64,000 nucleotides of DNA from Lumbricus rubellus (taxonomy: Eukaryota > Annelida > Clitellata > Crassiclitellata > Lumbricidae): assembly GCA_945859605.1 (NCBI GenBank), contig OX243815.1, positions 24,768,613 through 24,832,612 on the forward strand, written 5' to 3'. The notes beneath the pieces are model-generated. The model was given only the letters and a program-made list of their open reading frames with translations. It was not told where the DNA came from and did not search any database. Below, one piece after another: positions 1-39,976 of this stretch. Both the position numbers and the translations under genes were made by a program. Positions within the stretch are counted from its first letter, which is position 1, and the number at the start of each line of letters is the position of its first letter.

Positions 1-7327
<7,327 letters not shown>

Positions 7328-10300
7328 ATGAGGTTGCCGATGACAACGAGAACCGTGATGGAACCCGATGCTGGAATCATCGTTGCCGCATCAGTTTACT
7401 CCTCCCGCGTGGAAGTTGTCGCTCCTTTTAGGACAGGCTTAAGCGATGAATAACTAAGCGCCCTTAACTTGTTTCTACCCACGAGTCTTTAGCCAATTTC
7501 TTCCCACCTATTTTGTTTCCCAGTGGTTTTTTAACGCAATTTGTTGATCGTGATTGCAGATAATAATTATTTAGCGTGTTTTAATACGTTTTTACGAAAC
7601 TCCAAGCAATTCGTGTAAATATTAGTTTCTCACAGTGATCTTCGTTCGATTTTTATCGTCGTCGTCGTTTTTGTGTATTCATTTTTTCATGCTCTCATTC
7701 TTTCATTTGTCCTCAATCTGTCGTGCGCGTGCGTGCGTGTAAGGACGGTGTTGGCGTGTGCTGCTTCAAGTGCGTGAAAACAGTAATTCTAAGGCGGCTT
7801 CTACAAACGGAAAGTTGTTAACTGTTTTTTATATAAAAATAATTACTGTAGCTATGTTTTCCCTGTTGAGTCTCTTTATTTTACTGTTGTTAGATGTTCC
7901 CAACTTGCAATTTGAAATTTCAGACAATTCGTGTGAAGTAGGGGAGTGTGTGCTCTTTTAAGAATGCAATCATAGAAACTTTTCATTAAACTTAAAGCAC
8001 TAGAAACTTTTAATTCGACGTAAAGCACCAGGAATGCCCAGTCAAAACGCAACCGCTCTAGTGAACACGTCATTGTCAGCTTTATGATGCCGTGTGTACA
8101 ATGCCAGTAGCTTGCGGTGAACCTATGCAAAATTTTCGATTAGTTGCTGGGAGAAGAGAACCATCTGCAGGCAACTTGCCCGCTGAAGTTTCGTGTTTTC
8201 TTCGGAACTTAGAATTCTGTTTAACACTTTACTAACGAACTGCATTGGTTCCCATTTGCTCTTAGTAGGCCTACACTCAGATTGTCATTAAAGGGTTACG
8301 TTACGTTGGGAAATTTCGCCATGCAGTGTTAGATATATTGTGATTATTGGAGAACTCCGGGAAGGTGTGTGCAGCCTGTACGAGACTTTTTTGTGTTGAA
8401 TATGATATCATCGACATTTGCCAATGTCAGATTAGAATCCAAGGCAATAAAAGACTCTAAAAAACGATGATTTTCTGTCGTATTTTCTTTGTATTTGACG
8501 ACTCTATGGCATGTTTCTAAATGAAGTGTCCGATTTGCCATTTCTGATAGGGGTTACTGGGAGAGGTATTGAATGTACTTCATTTCCTTTTCTTACCCAA
8601 AGACCTGGACATGGCCACAGTGCAGTCCATTTGGCAAGGTGGAAACTGCAATTATCGAAAAAGTTGCCAAATACATGACATTGCACTTTCAAGAAACGAA
8701 CTAACAATTAATTATTAAGGATTTGTCTTTTCCAGCTACCTGTACTTTGAGGTGAATTTATGAATTAGTGCAAAATAAATATCTGACTAATAACAATAAT
8801 TTATTTTTCAAACTGACACAATGCAGTATGATTATTATTATGATTTATTATTATTATTATTATTTATTTACTTTTTACACTCAACAATGAACGAATGATA
8901 ATAATATTATCGCAGGCTTCCATCTTATTGTCTTCCTACTTAGTTTTAGCAGCCTGAGGGATTAGAACAGCCCCGGGTAAAAGAAAATAGTTGCAATCAA
9001 AACGGCAGGAAGCTGGCATACTGATTCGCTTCAGTTTGTACAAGAGCCAACGGAAAGATTTCTGCAGCCAAAAGCAAGATGAGACATTCTGTTCCAACTT
9101 CCAGTGATTATGAGTAGCCCTCCAAATTAGAAACTCTGCATATGCTTCAATAAACAAAATGGCCCAGGATTGAATAACGGCTTTACATAATGTCAAAACG
9201 ATAAATTTGTTTAGTCTGAATATGATTTTGCTGACCTTAAGAAAAGGAGAATAAAATTATATTAGACTTGGTTCACGTCAACTGCCAGCAATAATAACAA
9301 TAACAGAGTTGGTAAGTAAGTTTAACAAACCAGTATAAGTTTCTTCTGAGTGTTCCAATGGCCCAGACCTCCCAAAGGGAAGGCCTGCTGAGATGGAGCA
9401 GCAGCAGTAGCAGCAGATTCAACTGGTCACAAGGCATGATGGTCAATGATGACAAAATGACCACCGCACTGACTGACCACAGAACCACTGGGGCGAGGCT
9501 AGCCTAGCTGCAGCAGTCTTATATTAAACCGGCAAACGTCAGTCTGTAGTCTGTATGAACCTTCGCTGCAAAAGGGAGCCCAACTCTGCTGCCAGAGTAC
9601 TGAGAAACACCCACCTCCAATCACTCATTTGGGGTTTCTGCTTGGCTAGCCAGCTGACCGCACTCTTCGACAATTTTGGAAAATTTACATGAAGGCCTGC
9701 AGTTTGTAGTCTGTAACTATGGTTTCTGCTTTAATTATCAGTGACATTCGCATCTATTGACCAAGGAAGAATTGCACAGTGAGTCAATTAATTTTAATCA
9801 AAAAGTCGAATTTTTTTAATCCGGAAAATACGGGTTTCCATGTTTGTCAATCTTGGGATTTAAAAGGCCCTGGGACTCTGGGATAACAACAATCCCTAGT
9901 GGTTTGCTAATTATCGGTAATTTCAATGGTTTGAACTTTAAACTAGTCATAGTGCCACTACCAATGCACTAAAGCTAGTCTATTCAGGGCTATTATGATA
10001 ATACAAGACCAAAGCGCTGATATTGAAAGCAAAACTTCATGATTTTGAAATGCACAACAAGTGACAAAATAACAATAATTTCTCCATCTTTACCTATCAT
10101 TATCTGATTTTCAAGACAGAGGAGACCCTAGACCCTTGGTCTTGAGACCACGCTGTTGGTTAGTCTGAGATGAACCCTAGGGCATGTACTGAGCTGGAGA
10201 TACCAAGACCATGTGCCTACTCTCAACTGCAAAATGGCTGATGCGACTAATGATGAATTTAAAATGTAAATAGGCTACGTTATGCAGGTAAGTAGCATTG

Positions 10301-10480
10301 CCAGCGACAGACATTTAAAGGTAACAAGTAATTTTGCATGTTTCTTGTGCACAATCCCATTTTTTATGAGACTTTCAGAAACTCGTAAAAATAATTTTGA
10401 TACAGTCTTTTCGGTTTCAGTCTTTGTGGAGTTTTCTCTTCAGCATCCACAATGTACAGTTTATCTCTTCTTCCTTCCTG
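7328..10480. other. Convergent intergenic region and 3' UTRs (SERCA and DHX38)
   Basis: SERCA ends at 7327 on the plus strand and DHX38 ends at 10481 on the minus strand, so this interval holds both 3' UTRs. It contains an AATAAA at 8774-8779 on the plus strand and ATT-rich runs near 8826-8870. No coding region or recognised element was found. Confidence 0.6.
8774..8779 (+). terminator. Candidate SERCA polyadenylation signal AATAAA
   Basis: A canonical hexamer 1.45 kb downstream of the SERCA stop codon. Long 3' UTRs are usual for SERCA genes. Other A-rich variants exist nearer the stop, so usage is inferred. Confidence 0.35.
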
Positions 10481-29483
<19,003 letters not shown>

Positions 29484-32400
29484 CGTGAGTCCTGAATCAA
29501 CAAAAAGTACAAAAAGTACATTCGATGCAACGTAAATTAGTAGAGTTAGCGAAGCACTTTCCTTTCGATAGGAGATAAGCTTGTTAGCTGTCCTTAACAA
29601 ACTTCAACAGATTTTAATAAACTTCAATCGACTAAGAAAACATTTATATTGCCATTTCCAGTGCAACAAAGAGTAGCTAAGATGTGACTTCTTGTGACCA
29701 TTGGCATGGGGGCTTTACTAAAGTAATCGGTGAAGCTTTGATTGCATATACCCCTTTTGGGTAATCTATCGCCTTAGTGATCTAAATTATTCGCCATTGC
29801 ATGGGTTTTAGCATTGGTCGCATACAGTTGGACTGACAAAAAGATGTCTTGCTAATCAGAGGTCGGATTTCTTAAAATAATTTTCTTTTAAATAGAAGCG
29901 TGATCAAAGAAAAGATTCTTGCTGAAATTGGAGCTGGAGATGCACAATAATTATCATTTAAATAGCAGTTGAGTTTATATAAAACAGTTGTTGCTCAAAT
30001 AAAAGTTGGAATGATTGATTAAACAAACTTTTCTGAAGGGAAGCTGGATTGATAAAAAGGATTCATACCAAAGTTGAATTCAGATTGATGAAAATAATTA
30101 TGCTAAGCCAGGAAGGTAATTTAAAAACTAAAGCGAAGGAGGTGTGGCCCGAATCCCTGGGAAACGAATTTCGGCTTGACCCCAAAATTGATTTTCACAA
30201 AACCAAATTATTTTTAGACACTAAACTGTCACCAGCAACACTTAATAGGTCCATTATGTCATGTATCAAATTTAACTCTGAATAATTTTAGGGGATTCGG
30301 CTGCTGCTTACTATTATAAAACTGTTTTCGGTAAATCGGGCGTTTGTGTATTTTCAGCGATTTCTGGGATTCGGGTTGACCCGATCACTTTCGTGTTTCT
30401 ATCAATGGAGCATGTGATCGTCTATCACTTAAGCGTCGTAAACTAATGCTGTTTTAAAAAAGTAGCCAGATCAAGAATTTAAAGTGTATGGTAGGGCCTA
30501 CTAGTCTGGTCCTACGGTATAAAATTATTCAGTAAATCCTAATACATACATACGCACATGTCATTATGGCACATGCAAATAACGCATCAACTGCGTCCAA
30601 GTTAAATACTTACCCAATCCGGAAAAAAAATATAAATTAGTCGTAAATCGTTTTCATATTAAAATAACAATTAAATGTTTTACTTCTATATTCCTTGCTA
30701 CGATAATATGAGTGTTTATAGCTAAAAATATATGAGGTCGTTGGTTTAGAGCAAAATAAACTTTGGAAGTATCGTCCATGGTGTCGTCTATAAATTACGC
30801 AAGGCCTCGCAAATGCACGTTTTTAGCTTATTAAGCGCTGCAATATAGCAAGAAAATTTTTGTCCAGGGTAACGGTCTCTGTTGTCATAAACCTTGGTCA
30901 AATCGGATCCATCCAAATGCACGTTATTGAACAGTAAGTAAGTGCATAAATCATTGTTTTTATGTGCACAGAATGCAGAGCGGACACTACATTGGAGTTT
31001 CACGCCGAAGCGCCGAGCAATTGCGAGTGAAAGACTTGCCCAAGGTCCTTACGCGGCGAGGTGGATTCGAACCTCGAACCATCCGGTTTCAAGACAACGA
31101 CGCCACCACTAGACCACCCTGCCCCACATTGATAAGCATATTAGGATTGCCTCTGACTATAGCCTACTTGCAAGAGCTTTGTAGGCCTACGTTGCTCCAA
31201 GAGTAGGCCTACCCAAAGCCACCTCCACCTCCGTTCTGCACAGAAAAGATTGCTCTTGGTCCCATTTGCACGAACTGCAACGATGCAGAATCGAGCCTTT
31301 TCTGTGATCGGCCCAGATATGAAAGAAAGTTGCTGGAGACTATATATGTAGGCCTAACGTACGTACGCGCATGCGTCACAATATTAGGCTAAAGTCGGAA
31401 AAAAATAAACCTACTCAGAAATCTATTCAGACGTCAAGTTTAAAAAAGCCAGATTCTAAATAATTTATAATGGTCAGAATAATATTCAAGTCAGAAATAG
31501 GCCTGCAGCATTCCGATTAGGCTATGTCATGAAGATCAGCTACTTTAATTTGTAAAGGCCTACAAGTATAATAGAGGAGGCCAATATGAAGTTCAACAAA
31601 CACAAAGGTAGAGATCAATGGAGTGGTTGGAGCTATAATTCTAGTAGAGCTAACTATACAGATTAAAATAGCGACTTCACTTTTCTTGGTCTTGGCATAA
31701 AGCAGGACGTTACCTCTCTCTCATCACCTTATATTCCAAATGATAGTGTACAGTGAGTGTAGGCTACTCATTATGTCTGAGTTCTGTATGTGTAAAATCT
31801 ATAAGCTTATTTCTGCCCTGGCAGGAATGTTAAACCCAAACCACGACTTAGATCTAGGTTAATTTGTCCAGCATCCCAAACACATGTCGGCATGCATAAA
31901 TGGTGTGGGAGACCTCTAAGATCATGCACAGGTCAACCGTGTAAATTTATTCTCTCTGAATCAGTTTCACTACGTTTCGTCACCAATCGTAATCTCCAAA
32001 TCATCACTGATCATAATCATAATCTCCAAATTTATAAAGTACTACCCGAAAGCCAAGCACGAGGCACGTACCAGCTTATTCACGAGCGCTGCGTTGCGTC
32101 AAAAGGGTTGTTAATCCATGGTCATGGTGGTCCTGGTTACCATAGGATCGGAGGGGCGGAAATAAGGCGGGTGTCGTCTTGGTCGGGAATTGGAAGGTGG
32201 AGGATAAGATGAGAAAGGGTAAGAGTTTTTGAAAGGTGTGAATTCAGTTTCGAATGAAAATCCCGAGGTGAGTTGGATTGAAGAGTCTGGTGTGTGATTA
32301 GTATAATGGTGGTGGAGGAACTGAAAAAGATCGGAATTCAGGATGCATTTCGAGCTATTGGTGCCCAAAGAACAAATAATTATATGGGACATGCTGCACT

Positions 32401-33090
32401 GTTGCTCTGACCAACGACCATGGTAGATGTTTACTTTGAGTAGAGTCCTTGTGTTGCGAAACAGCAAGTAGAGTGGGTAAATTGAGTATACTCTGTGCTT
32501 ACTCCAGTGTATTATAGTGCACCCATAAAGCTTCTCAGTGGGTATACATCTTGAAGGACCGCTAAAAAAAATTTGAAATGAATTTTGAAATGAATGAAAA
32601 TGAATACATCATTTCATTGCATCATGTTAATTAGAATATAGATAAGATGAACACTCAGCATTTAAAAAATCAATTTATTTAGCAACAAAGTCTTTTCCAA
32701 CATGCAGCAAATGATTCAACAGCAAAATGTTTCATTCAATTATTTTTGCTATAAAGCTACAACGGACTCACATAACATACTTGACAAACCTCACGTAGCT
32801 AACTTTAAATTGTTATTCTAAAATCATTGACAAGCAGAAATTATACGTAATACATTCTACGTACTGAATCCATGTGAAAGCCGTGAATTAAGGGACTGAT
32901 TGACCAATGAAATTAAATCAAGTGTTCGGCAAAACTGTTTCTTCTCAAAGAGATTGTGGAAGCAAGCAATTGTCAACACATTCCTACAGATGAATCAAAA
33001 ATAAGTTCTTCATTTTAAAATGCTGTCAGTAGTAGTAAGTTAGTTTTTACGCTGGGTATCGATTCCCCAAAACACGACCAAATATTTTCT
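29484..33090. other. Intergenic region between DHX38 and the hillarin/KY-like gene
   Basis: Both flanking genes are on the minus strand, so this contains the DHX38 promoter and the 3' UTR of the hillarin/KY-like gene. A TTTATT on the plus strand at 32674-32679 (AATAAA on the minus strand) lies about 410 bp past the stop and is a plausible poly(A) signal. A minus-strand frame of 118 codons at 32111-32467, with a Pro/Arg-rich end, has no recognisable homology and is not called as a gene. One SINE (30968-31130) is present. Confidence 0.5.
30968..31130 (-). mobile_element. tRNA-derived SINE, family A, 3' truncated
   Basis: On the minus strand it starts with a tRNA-like head (ggggcagggtggtctagtgg, a good A box), then the B box GGTTCGAATCC, then the GACCTTGGGCAAGT block. 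It stops before the conserved tatagcgcc tail. Confidence 0.7.
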
Positions 33091-36000
33091 CTAAATAGCA
33101 TACTCCAGCAAAGTGCTGTAGCTGGATTTGGTGCTGGTGAAGTTGGCGCACACTGCCACCTTGGACTCACGACCCCAGTGTGGTTCCAGGTTGATGTCAC
33201 CTTCCCATGCTCCAGACGACCTTTGCTCAAGCTGCGTCCAATCTTCTCCAATGATCACCGCAACAGCATTCGCCTTTGGCACATCGAGTCGGAAGTAGAC
33301 GATTGGAAAGCTTGCACCGGTTCCGCTCTTGGAAGCATAGCTGGGCAGCAGATGACCATCCAAAGGTTCGTACAGGTAGCATCCCTCTTTCCACTGCCCG
33401 TACTGTCGTGGGTATGGCACCAGCGTAGCACGAGTCTCCGTGCAGTTTATTAGATAGTTGTACACGGCCGGCAAGTTCTCACTCGTGTCATGGAACGGCA
33501 GTGCGTAAACCTGGAACTTGTAAAGTCCGGTTCTCGTCAACTTCAGGTTGAAAATGATCATGCTGCCGCGACACTGCTGAAGGATGTATTCGGACGCATC
33601 CTCGTTGCGACCATCGGACGCGTAAATCAGCTGAGATGTCACGCGTAGCAGCTGCTGCGACATTGAAATCGCAATCTGGGCCTCACCCACGTCCGACTGG
33701 ACGTACGGATCCACGTGACTTGCCGCTATGATCCCCAACCGGTTGAACGCCGGCTGGGGACCGAGGAACCCCGGTGGCATCGCAGGAAGTGGCTCCACGG
33801 ACCCTATCGGCTCATCGCAGATGATGAGATACTGGTAGGCATGATAGAGCGAGTTTCCATCAATGTCGGGATCGTTTGCGTAGATCTCCAAGCCGTATTC
33901 ACCTCTTGCCGGTGCGTTGATGGTGAAGACGACGACGTCACCAACGATGCGATTCATGACGAAACCTGCGAGCGCCTTCTCATCGCGCTCGTTGCTCTTC
34001 AGTTTGGCCGTGAAGCGCAACTCCTTTGGCATCTGGAAGCGCACCTCGGCCAGCCCCTGCACCGTGCTGAAGATCGCACCCTTCTGCAATGGAACCAAGT
34101 TGTACTTCGTGATGCTGTCGCCTGGACCCCAGCTGGTGTGGACACAGGGAGGAAACGACTGGGAGTGCTCTGGGTGGTCAACGCACACCACCTCATACTC
34201 ACACACTCCTCCGTAGACGCCTTCCTTCGTCGGCTGATCCAGGTCTTTGGCGTATATGATCAGCCGGTAGCCTGCTTTCTCTGGTGGTCGGATTGTGAAG
34301 AAGGAAACGTTGTCCACCATTTCTTGCATACCGAAGCGATTCAGCTTCATGCCGTGGTATTCCTCTTTTCCATTGCTGTAGCTCAGGGTGAAGGTAAAGG
34401 CAATCGAATGAGCCTAGATTCAAATAGACAAAAAAACACCATGGATTAATTGTTCTACTAATCTTTAAATCTAACTAATGCATGTCTTCTTGCACTGAGG
34501 TCTTTGAAATACTTTGCTATGAAAAGTTCAGTGTGTCCACGCTGTCTTCTTGACATGTCATTCATGATGCTAAAGGTTTCAAGCAAGGTAAAAAAAACAA
34601 GTTAGGAATTTAATTTAAAAAGTCAGACTGATGATATCTGGACTCCAGCACTGTTGACCTTTTAGCCGTCAACTACCTCTGATAAAGTAGATGTTCTGGC
34701 CATGTTTTAGTACTTTAAGTTTCTACGAAGTACAGATCAGACATCAAGCCAAATGCAAACCAAATGCACAGACCTGTGTCTGTCCCAATGCTGATTCTAC
34801 GTGTCAGCCTTAGATTTATTAACTTTGTACTTAACAATGGCTATTGTTAAATAGACATGTATTTTAAAGTGACTGGGAAACCAATGCAGCTCATCGCTAA
34901 AGTATCAACATGATCTCACTTTAAACTGTGGGCATCCAATCCTTATGGTCACTTCCTGTCGCGTGTGGATGACCGCCTCTCGATGACCGAGGATCTGGAG
35001 ACCGTACTTGAAGAAGGCCGACTTCACCGGAACGAGGTTCTCAAAGTCAGTGAGCGTTATGGATCGCTCGAGAAGTTGCCAGTTGATATCGTCAGGAAAG
35101 TGAGTGAAGATGAGCTGATGTGGATCTGGCATGAAGTAGTACTCATCCAGTTCATAACGAATATTCTCCACTGTCACCTGCATCGGTATGAACAGACGCT
35201 CGTTTAAAAAGCAGACGTATTTAGAATGGCATTGTCTAAAGTAAAATTACAGTTGCTAAAGCTTTTTAAGATGCATAGCTGTCCAGACATTGATTTAACA
35301 TTTGGTTCCTATCATATGAATTGTTAGGAATTTATTTTTAACTTTTAAGGTTTTATAGGCTGGTTGAAGCCACCCTGCTTGCCAAAAGATTCAAAGATTG
35401 TCAAGTGACAATCGAAAAATACAGTCATCTGGAATTTTCAAATGCATTGCTTTCACAGATTGTTATGATCTTTTTGTTCCCAGGACTAGGACTGCTCTTT
35501 TCCAGCATTGGGTGTTTGCTGTGTTTGGTCCCTTCATTTGGAATGACCTTCCTACCACACTACAGGCTTAACCAGGGGCGCCGTTAGGCGTACGCACGTA
35601 CGCAAGTGCGTACAGCGCGGAAAGGCTAAAAAAAATTTTTTTTACACATTGTCAATTAAAGAATTAAAGCGTGAAATATTATATTTGTAGTCCAATAAAT
35701 GCGATGATTGATGCAAATTAGTTTGCAAGGGGGTAGTGTTTAGGAGGGGGGGTTTATAATTTGAAGCCTTTAGAAGTTAGACCTACACCGGTTAGGCTCT
35801 ATACTTTATAAATAGGTAAAATGTTCAACATGATATAATACACAAAATCCAAAGTAAACGGCTACGCTACTTTGGCCACGTATCCAGAATGAGGGATGAG
35901 AGATACCCGAAGGTAGCTGTCAACGGATATGTGCATGGAAAAAGAAAAAAGGGAAGACCAAAGAAGAGATGGGTCGACATGATACGTGAGGACTGTCGGG

Positions 36001-38472
36001 AGATGGGTTGGTCCATACAAGAGGCTACACACAAAGCTCAAGAGAGAAAGATGTGGAGATTTTCCATAGCTGGGCGGCTGTCACGTGCGAAAGCATCGTC
36101 AAAGCCATAAGTCAAGTCAAGTCAAAATGTAACTGGCTTGCGGATGAATTTTGAAACGCTTTGTTGGTAGTTAGGCCTGTTTAAACTGTGAAAAATTACC
36201 TGTATGCGTACAGTGGCGGCGCCAGAGGGGCTAAGGGGGGGGGGCTAAGCCCCCCTAAACGTGGCTCAGCCCCCTCAAAGGAAAAAGCTGAAAATGTCTA
36301 AAACGGTTTACTTCGTAATAAGGAAACTAGACAATGACCAACGGAAACGAAATCAACTATAATTTATTATCGTAGTGCAGATGCTTATGCCATTGGCGGC
36401 ACCAGATGAGGGGTTAGGGGGGGCTAAGCCCCTAAATGTGACTCAGCCTCATCCCAAAGTAAAAAGCAATGAATCTCCATGTATCGGCTTAAAAGTTATT
36501 ATTATTATCTTGTTTTCGGACCTCAACTGCGGCGGACGGTCATACATCGACTCACATGTGAGACATCAATTGCGACTGGGCTCGACTCCCGGAAATTGAT
36601 TCTCTCTGCGACTCAATATTAGCAATTCAGCATGCACACAGTCCTCTTATTTATACCCTAATGGAGCTACAGGGGACAGAGGGCTGAGGTCCGGGCCGGT
36701 CTGAGAACCGGTCTGGCGGGGGAAAGAAGCAGAGATCCACGATGGCGGACCAGGGGGTTGAGGTACCGACCGGTCTAAGGTCCGGACGGGTCTGGAAGAG
36801 GGAAGAGGACTGGAGGTTTTGAACTGGCGGGGAAAGGGGCTGAGATCCGGACCAGTCTGAACCCGGGCAAGCGGGAGGAAGGGGCTGGAGGTCCGAGGTG
36901 GCGAGGGGGGGCTGAGGTCTGCGCGGGGGCAAGGGGACTGAGGTCCGGACCGGCGTGAGTCCTGGCTGGCGGAGGAAGGGGCTGAGGTTCGGCCGGTGTG
37001 AGTCCTGGCTGGCGGAGGAAGGGGCTGAGGTTCGGCCGGTGTGAGTCCTGGCTGGCGGAGGAAGGGGACTGAGGTTTGGCCCTGTGTGAGTCCGGGCTGG
37101 CGGGAGAAGGGTGTTGAGTCCGGGTTCGCGGAGGAAGGGACTGAGATTCACAAGGACAGCAATTTTGAATTTCGCTACAATAGCGCGTCGATACTTATGC
37201 TAATAGAATGCGCCGCAGACCGTGATGATGTTATGTGCACAATGTCCGGCCGGCCTTCTGAGGGGCTACGCCGGTAGTCCTACACAACTATTCATTGGGA
37301 AATGGGTGTTAATTTAGCACCAGCAGTCATAGGCGGAGACTTGGGAGCCAAGGGACGGTCCACGAGACCCCGAAGTTTGTGGTATTTCAATATTTCAAAA
37401 CTATCTAAAAAATGTCAGTATAAATTTCTAGAGTGTTATCTACTGTTTATCCATCATGAACAATTTTGCTAGGACGACAGCAAAACTGGTATAGGGCCTA
37501 CCCTTGCAGTGTGGCATTCAATAATTTATACAACGTGGATGACCATTATCGAACTCATAAACCATTTCTTTCAGCAATAAAATAATTATGAGAAATTTGT
37601 TGAGATGACAGCTTAAAATGTTACCATTAAAGTGCTGATATCCAAAATTTAAACAATGGCCTACAAGAAGACACTTTTGAAGTCATAATCCACAACTTTC
37701 AGCATTGAAATGATGAGCTAATTAGTAAAAAGATGACAGCCCAAAATGCAATTATTGCTAAGTGGAAATTCCCAAAAAATTTCATGACTTTATCGTTCAT
37801 AAACAGTTAGCAAACATGAGCCTGAAACGCGCTTCTGTCGATGTCAACAGCGAAAAACGCGCTGGTTTCTGGGGCTCCGCCCCAGACCCCGCAGGGGAGC
37901 TCACGACGCTCCCCCAGACCCCCTAGTCGGTATGACCTTCGTGCATTCGGCACTTGCAGCTTCGCGTCTCCAGCGCATGCAAAATTACCGCCCTTAAGAA
38001 AAATATACTACTTGCGTCTCTGGGAGGAAGGGCTTGGGATTTCAGCCCCCAAACCTGAAATCCGGGCGCCGCCACTGATTGTACCCGTAAAACCCCCTAC
38101 AAACGACATCTTATTTAAGTTTTCATGAATTTATCGTTCATAAATAGCTGGCAAAAAAGAGCCTAAAAAGGGCTCAAGTTGAGGTCAGCAGAGCTAAAAA
38201 TGCTTTGGCGGCTGGGGCTCCGCCCCAGACCCCGCTGGGGGGCTTACGACGCTCCCCCAGACCCCCTAGTTGGTATGGGCTTCGTGCCTTCGGCACTCGC
38301 AGCTTCGCGCCTTCGGCGCGACATAAAAATGTTCCAGTTGGGCTTGGGGCTTCAGCCCCCCAAACCTGAAATCCTGGCGCCGCCCCTGTATGCGTATACC
38401 CAAAAGGGAACAAGAAAGCTTATGCTGGTGATACCTCATAATCGCCAGTAGGCAAATACGGTATATACATAC

Positions 38473-38514
<42 letters not shown>

Positions 38515-39976
38515 CTCGTATCGATCGCTGTTCGCTTCATATTATTTTGTGCAAGTTGTGCGTACAGAAAAAAAATCCTGGCGGCGCCGCTGGGCTTAAC
38601 TAATGACTCTTTCCTTATCAGTCTCTCATTCTTTAAAAACTTTTTTCCTCCTGAGTTTTTCGTGCTGAGAGCACTTCTAAATAGTCATTCTGTTAAAAGC
38701 ACTATGTAAATGTACAGATACAACACAATACATGAATTTTTAGGAATATATTTCAATTCTTGAGTTTTTTTATACAGTAATTGGTTGAAACCAACCTGTT
38801 TGCCAACCAATCGCCTTGCAGCCCAGTGACAGTCGACCAATCGCCATGCTCCATTGACAAGAACAGCATTCCACGAATGCTGACCTTGTTCTCCTGTAAA
38901 TCTCATTCCTGGCTTATACTCTGCACCCTTCGCGTAACCGGTTATTGTCTTGCAGTGAAGCCCTGCGTAGCTACATTGACAATAAACAGTTTTCAATTAT
39001 CAATTATTGACAAATACATCAAGTGTGCTTTACAGCATAGAGATATTCTGTGCATACTCATTACAATTATCGCTGCAAATGTTACCTAAGGAAAATTCTA
39101 CTTTGATTATTTTGGTAACTTTTGATGCTTCAATTGGCAAGAACATGTGGAACATGTGTAAAATTGTTTATACATTTATTGTCAAAACTTGTATAATCCT
39201 CACGAAATAGAGGAGACATAAAGAATTAAAGATCAACAAGGATTCTAAAATTCATCAAAATAGGCAACAGCCGCAACATATTCCTATAAAGTCACAGATT
39301 GTTGTATCCACAAGAATTCAAAGACTTTAACGCCATATTTGTTAGAACTGGCTAAGACGTAAAACTTCTTTTCAAGCATATGCCACATCATAAATAATAA
39401 TTAAAATTACGTTTAATCAGCAAACTCGTTGCACCCATACTGACCTGCAGAGTATTTCATAGACCACAGCATATGTTGTTTGTCCAGACTGCAACTGCAT
39501 CAGAATCTCCTCAGGTGATCCTCTGCGAACATCGAAATTCAGCTTTGCCAAGTCTTTCGAGCAAAGCCACAAAAATATTGCTCTACAAAAGAAAAAATAC
39601 AACGATCATGAACATTGACAGTTTGCAGTTGTTAAAATGTGCAATTGTGGATGTATACTTCCGTATTGCTAGTATGAAAAATATTTAATATTGAGCTGCA
39701 ACCTGACAAGCTTATTCTTTTAAGTACAGTTTTGAACATGATGAGATAGCAAAGCTTGGAACTCATTTAATTATTTATTAATACAGCATTGATGAGAAAG
39801 GAGGTTGTAAGCCTCCAGTCATAGTAACATCAATACAAAATCACATAAAAGATTCAAAATAACACTTTTAAAAAAACTAATTAATACCTTGACTTCTCCA
39901 GTTCGTTGGTAATTTCTCTGGCATAGATCAAGTGCCACACAAGATCACGGAAGCTTTTATGGTCTTCCTTTGACAC
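33091..39976 (-). CDS. Hillarin/KY module 2: second transglutaminase-like core and C-terminal repeats
   Basis: Five exons. FRDLVWHLIYAREITNELEK matches the lead-in of module 1. The core is SGQTTYAVVYEILC, then SYAGLHCKTITGYAKG, GQHSWNAVLVNGAW and LVDCHWAARRL. The Cys position (about 974) is Gln; His1017 and Asp1032 are kept. After YELDEYYFMPDP (exon 35198-34920) the 1,323-bp last exon encodes the repeats (AHSIAFTFTLSY, RLIIYAKDLD, EYGLEIYANDPD) and ends LLEYAI with a TAG at 33091-33093. The C-terminal region of module 2 keeps going past the point where module 1 passes into the linker, so it is probably the family's natural C-terminus. Confidence 0.88.

Larger units (their letters stand above)
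35573..38592. mobile_element. Composite hAT-type insertion with 8-bp target duplication
   Basis: A roughly 3,020-bp insert with ends CAGGGGCGCCG and CGGCGCCGCTG, flanked by the 8-bp direct repeat GGCTTAAC (35565-35572 and 38593-38600). A CAG...CTG terminus with an 8-bp duplication is typical of hAT elements. It contains a LINE fragment, a second nested hAT-like element and a GC-rich minisatellite; no transposase was found. It lies in the penultimate intron of the hillarin/KY-like gene. Confidence 0.8.

Noticed and set aside
33715..34449. 244-codon open frame on the plus strand
   Set aside because: It is the complement of the last hillarin/KY-like exon; the GC-rich third positions of that exon keep the antisense frame open. 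No family resemblance.
36651..37151. Proline-rich 166-codon minus-strand frame
   Set aside because: Produced by the GC-rich minisatellite inside the nested hAT-like element.
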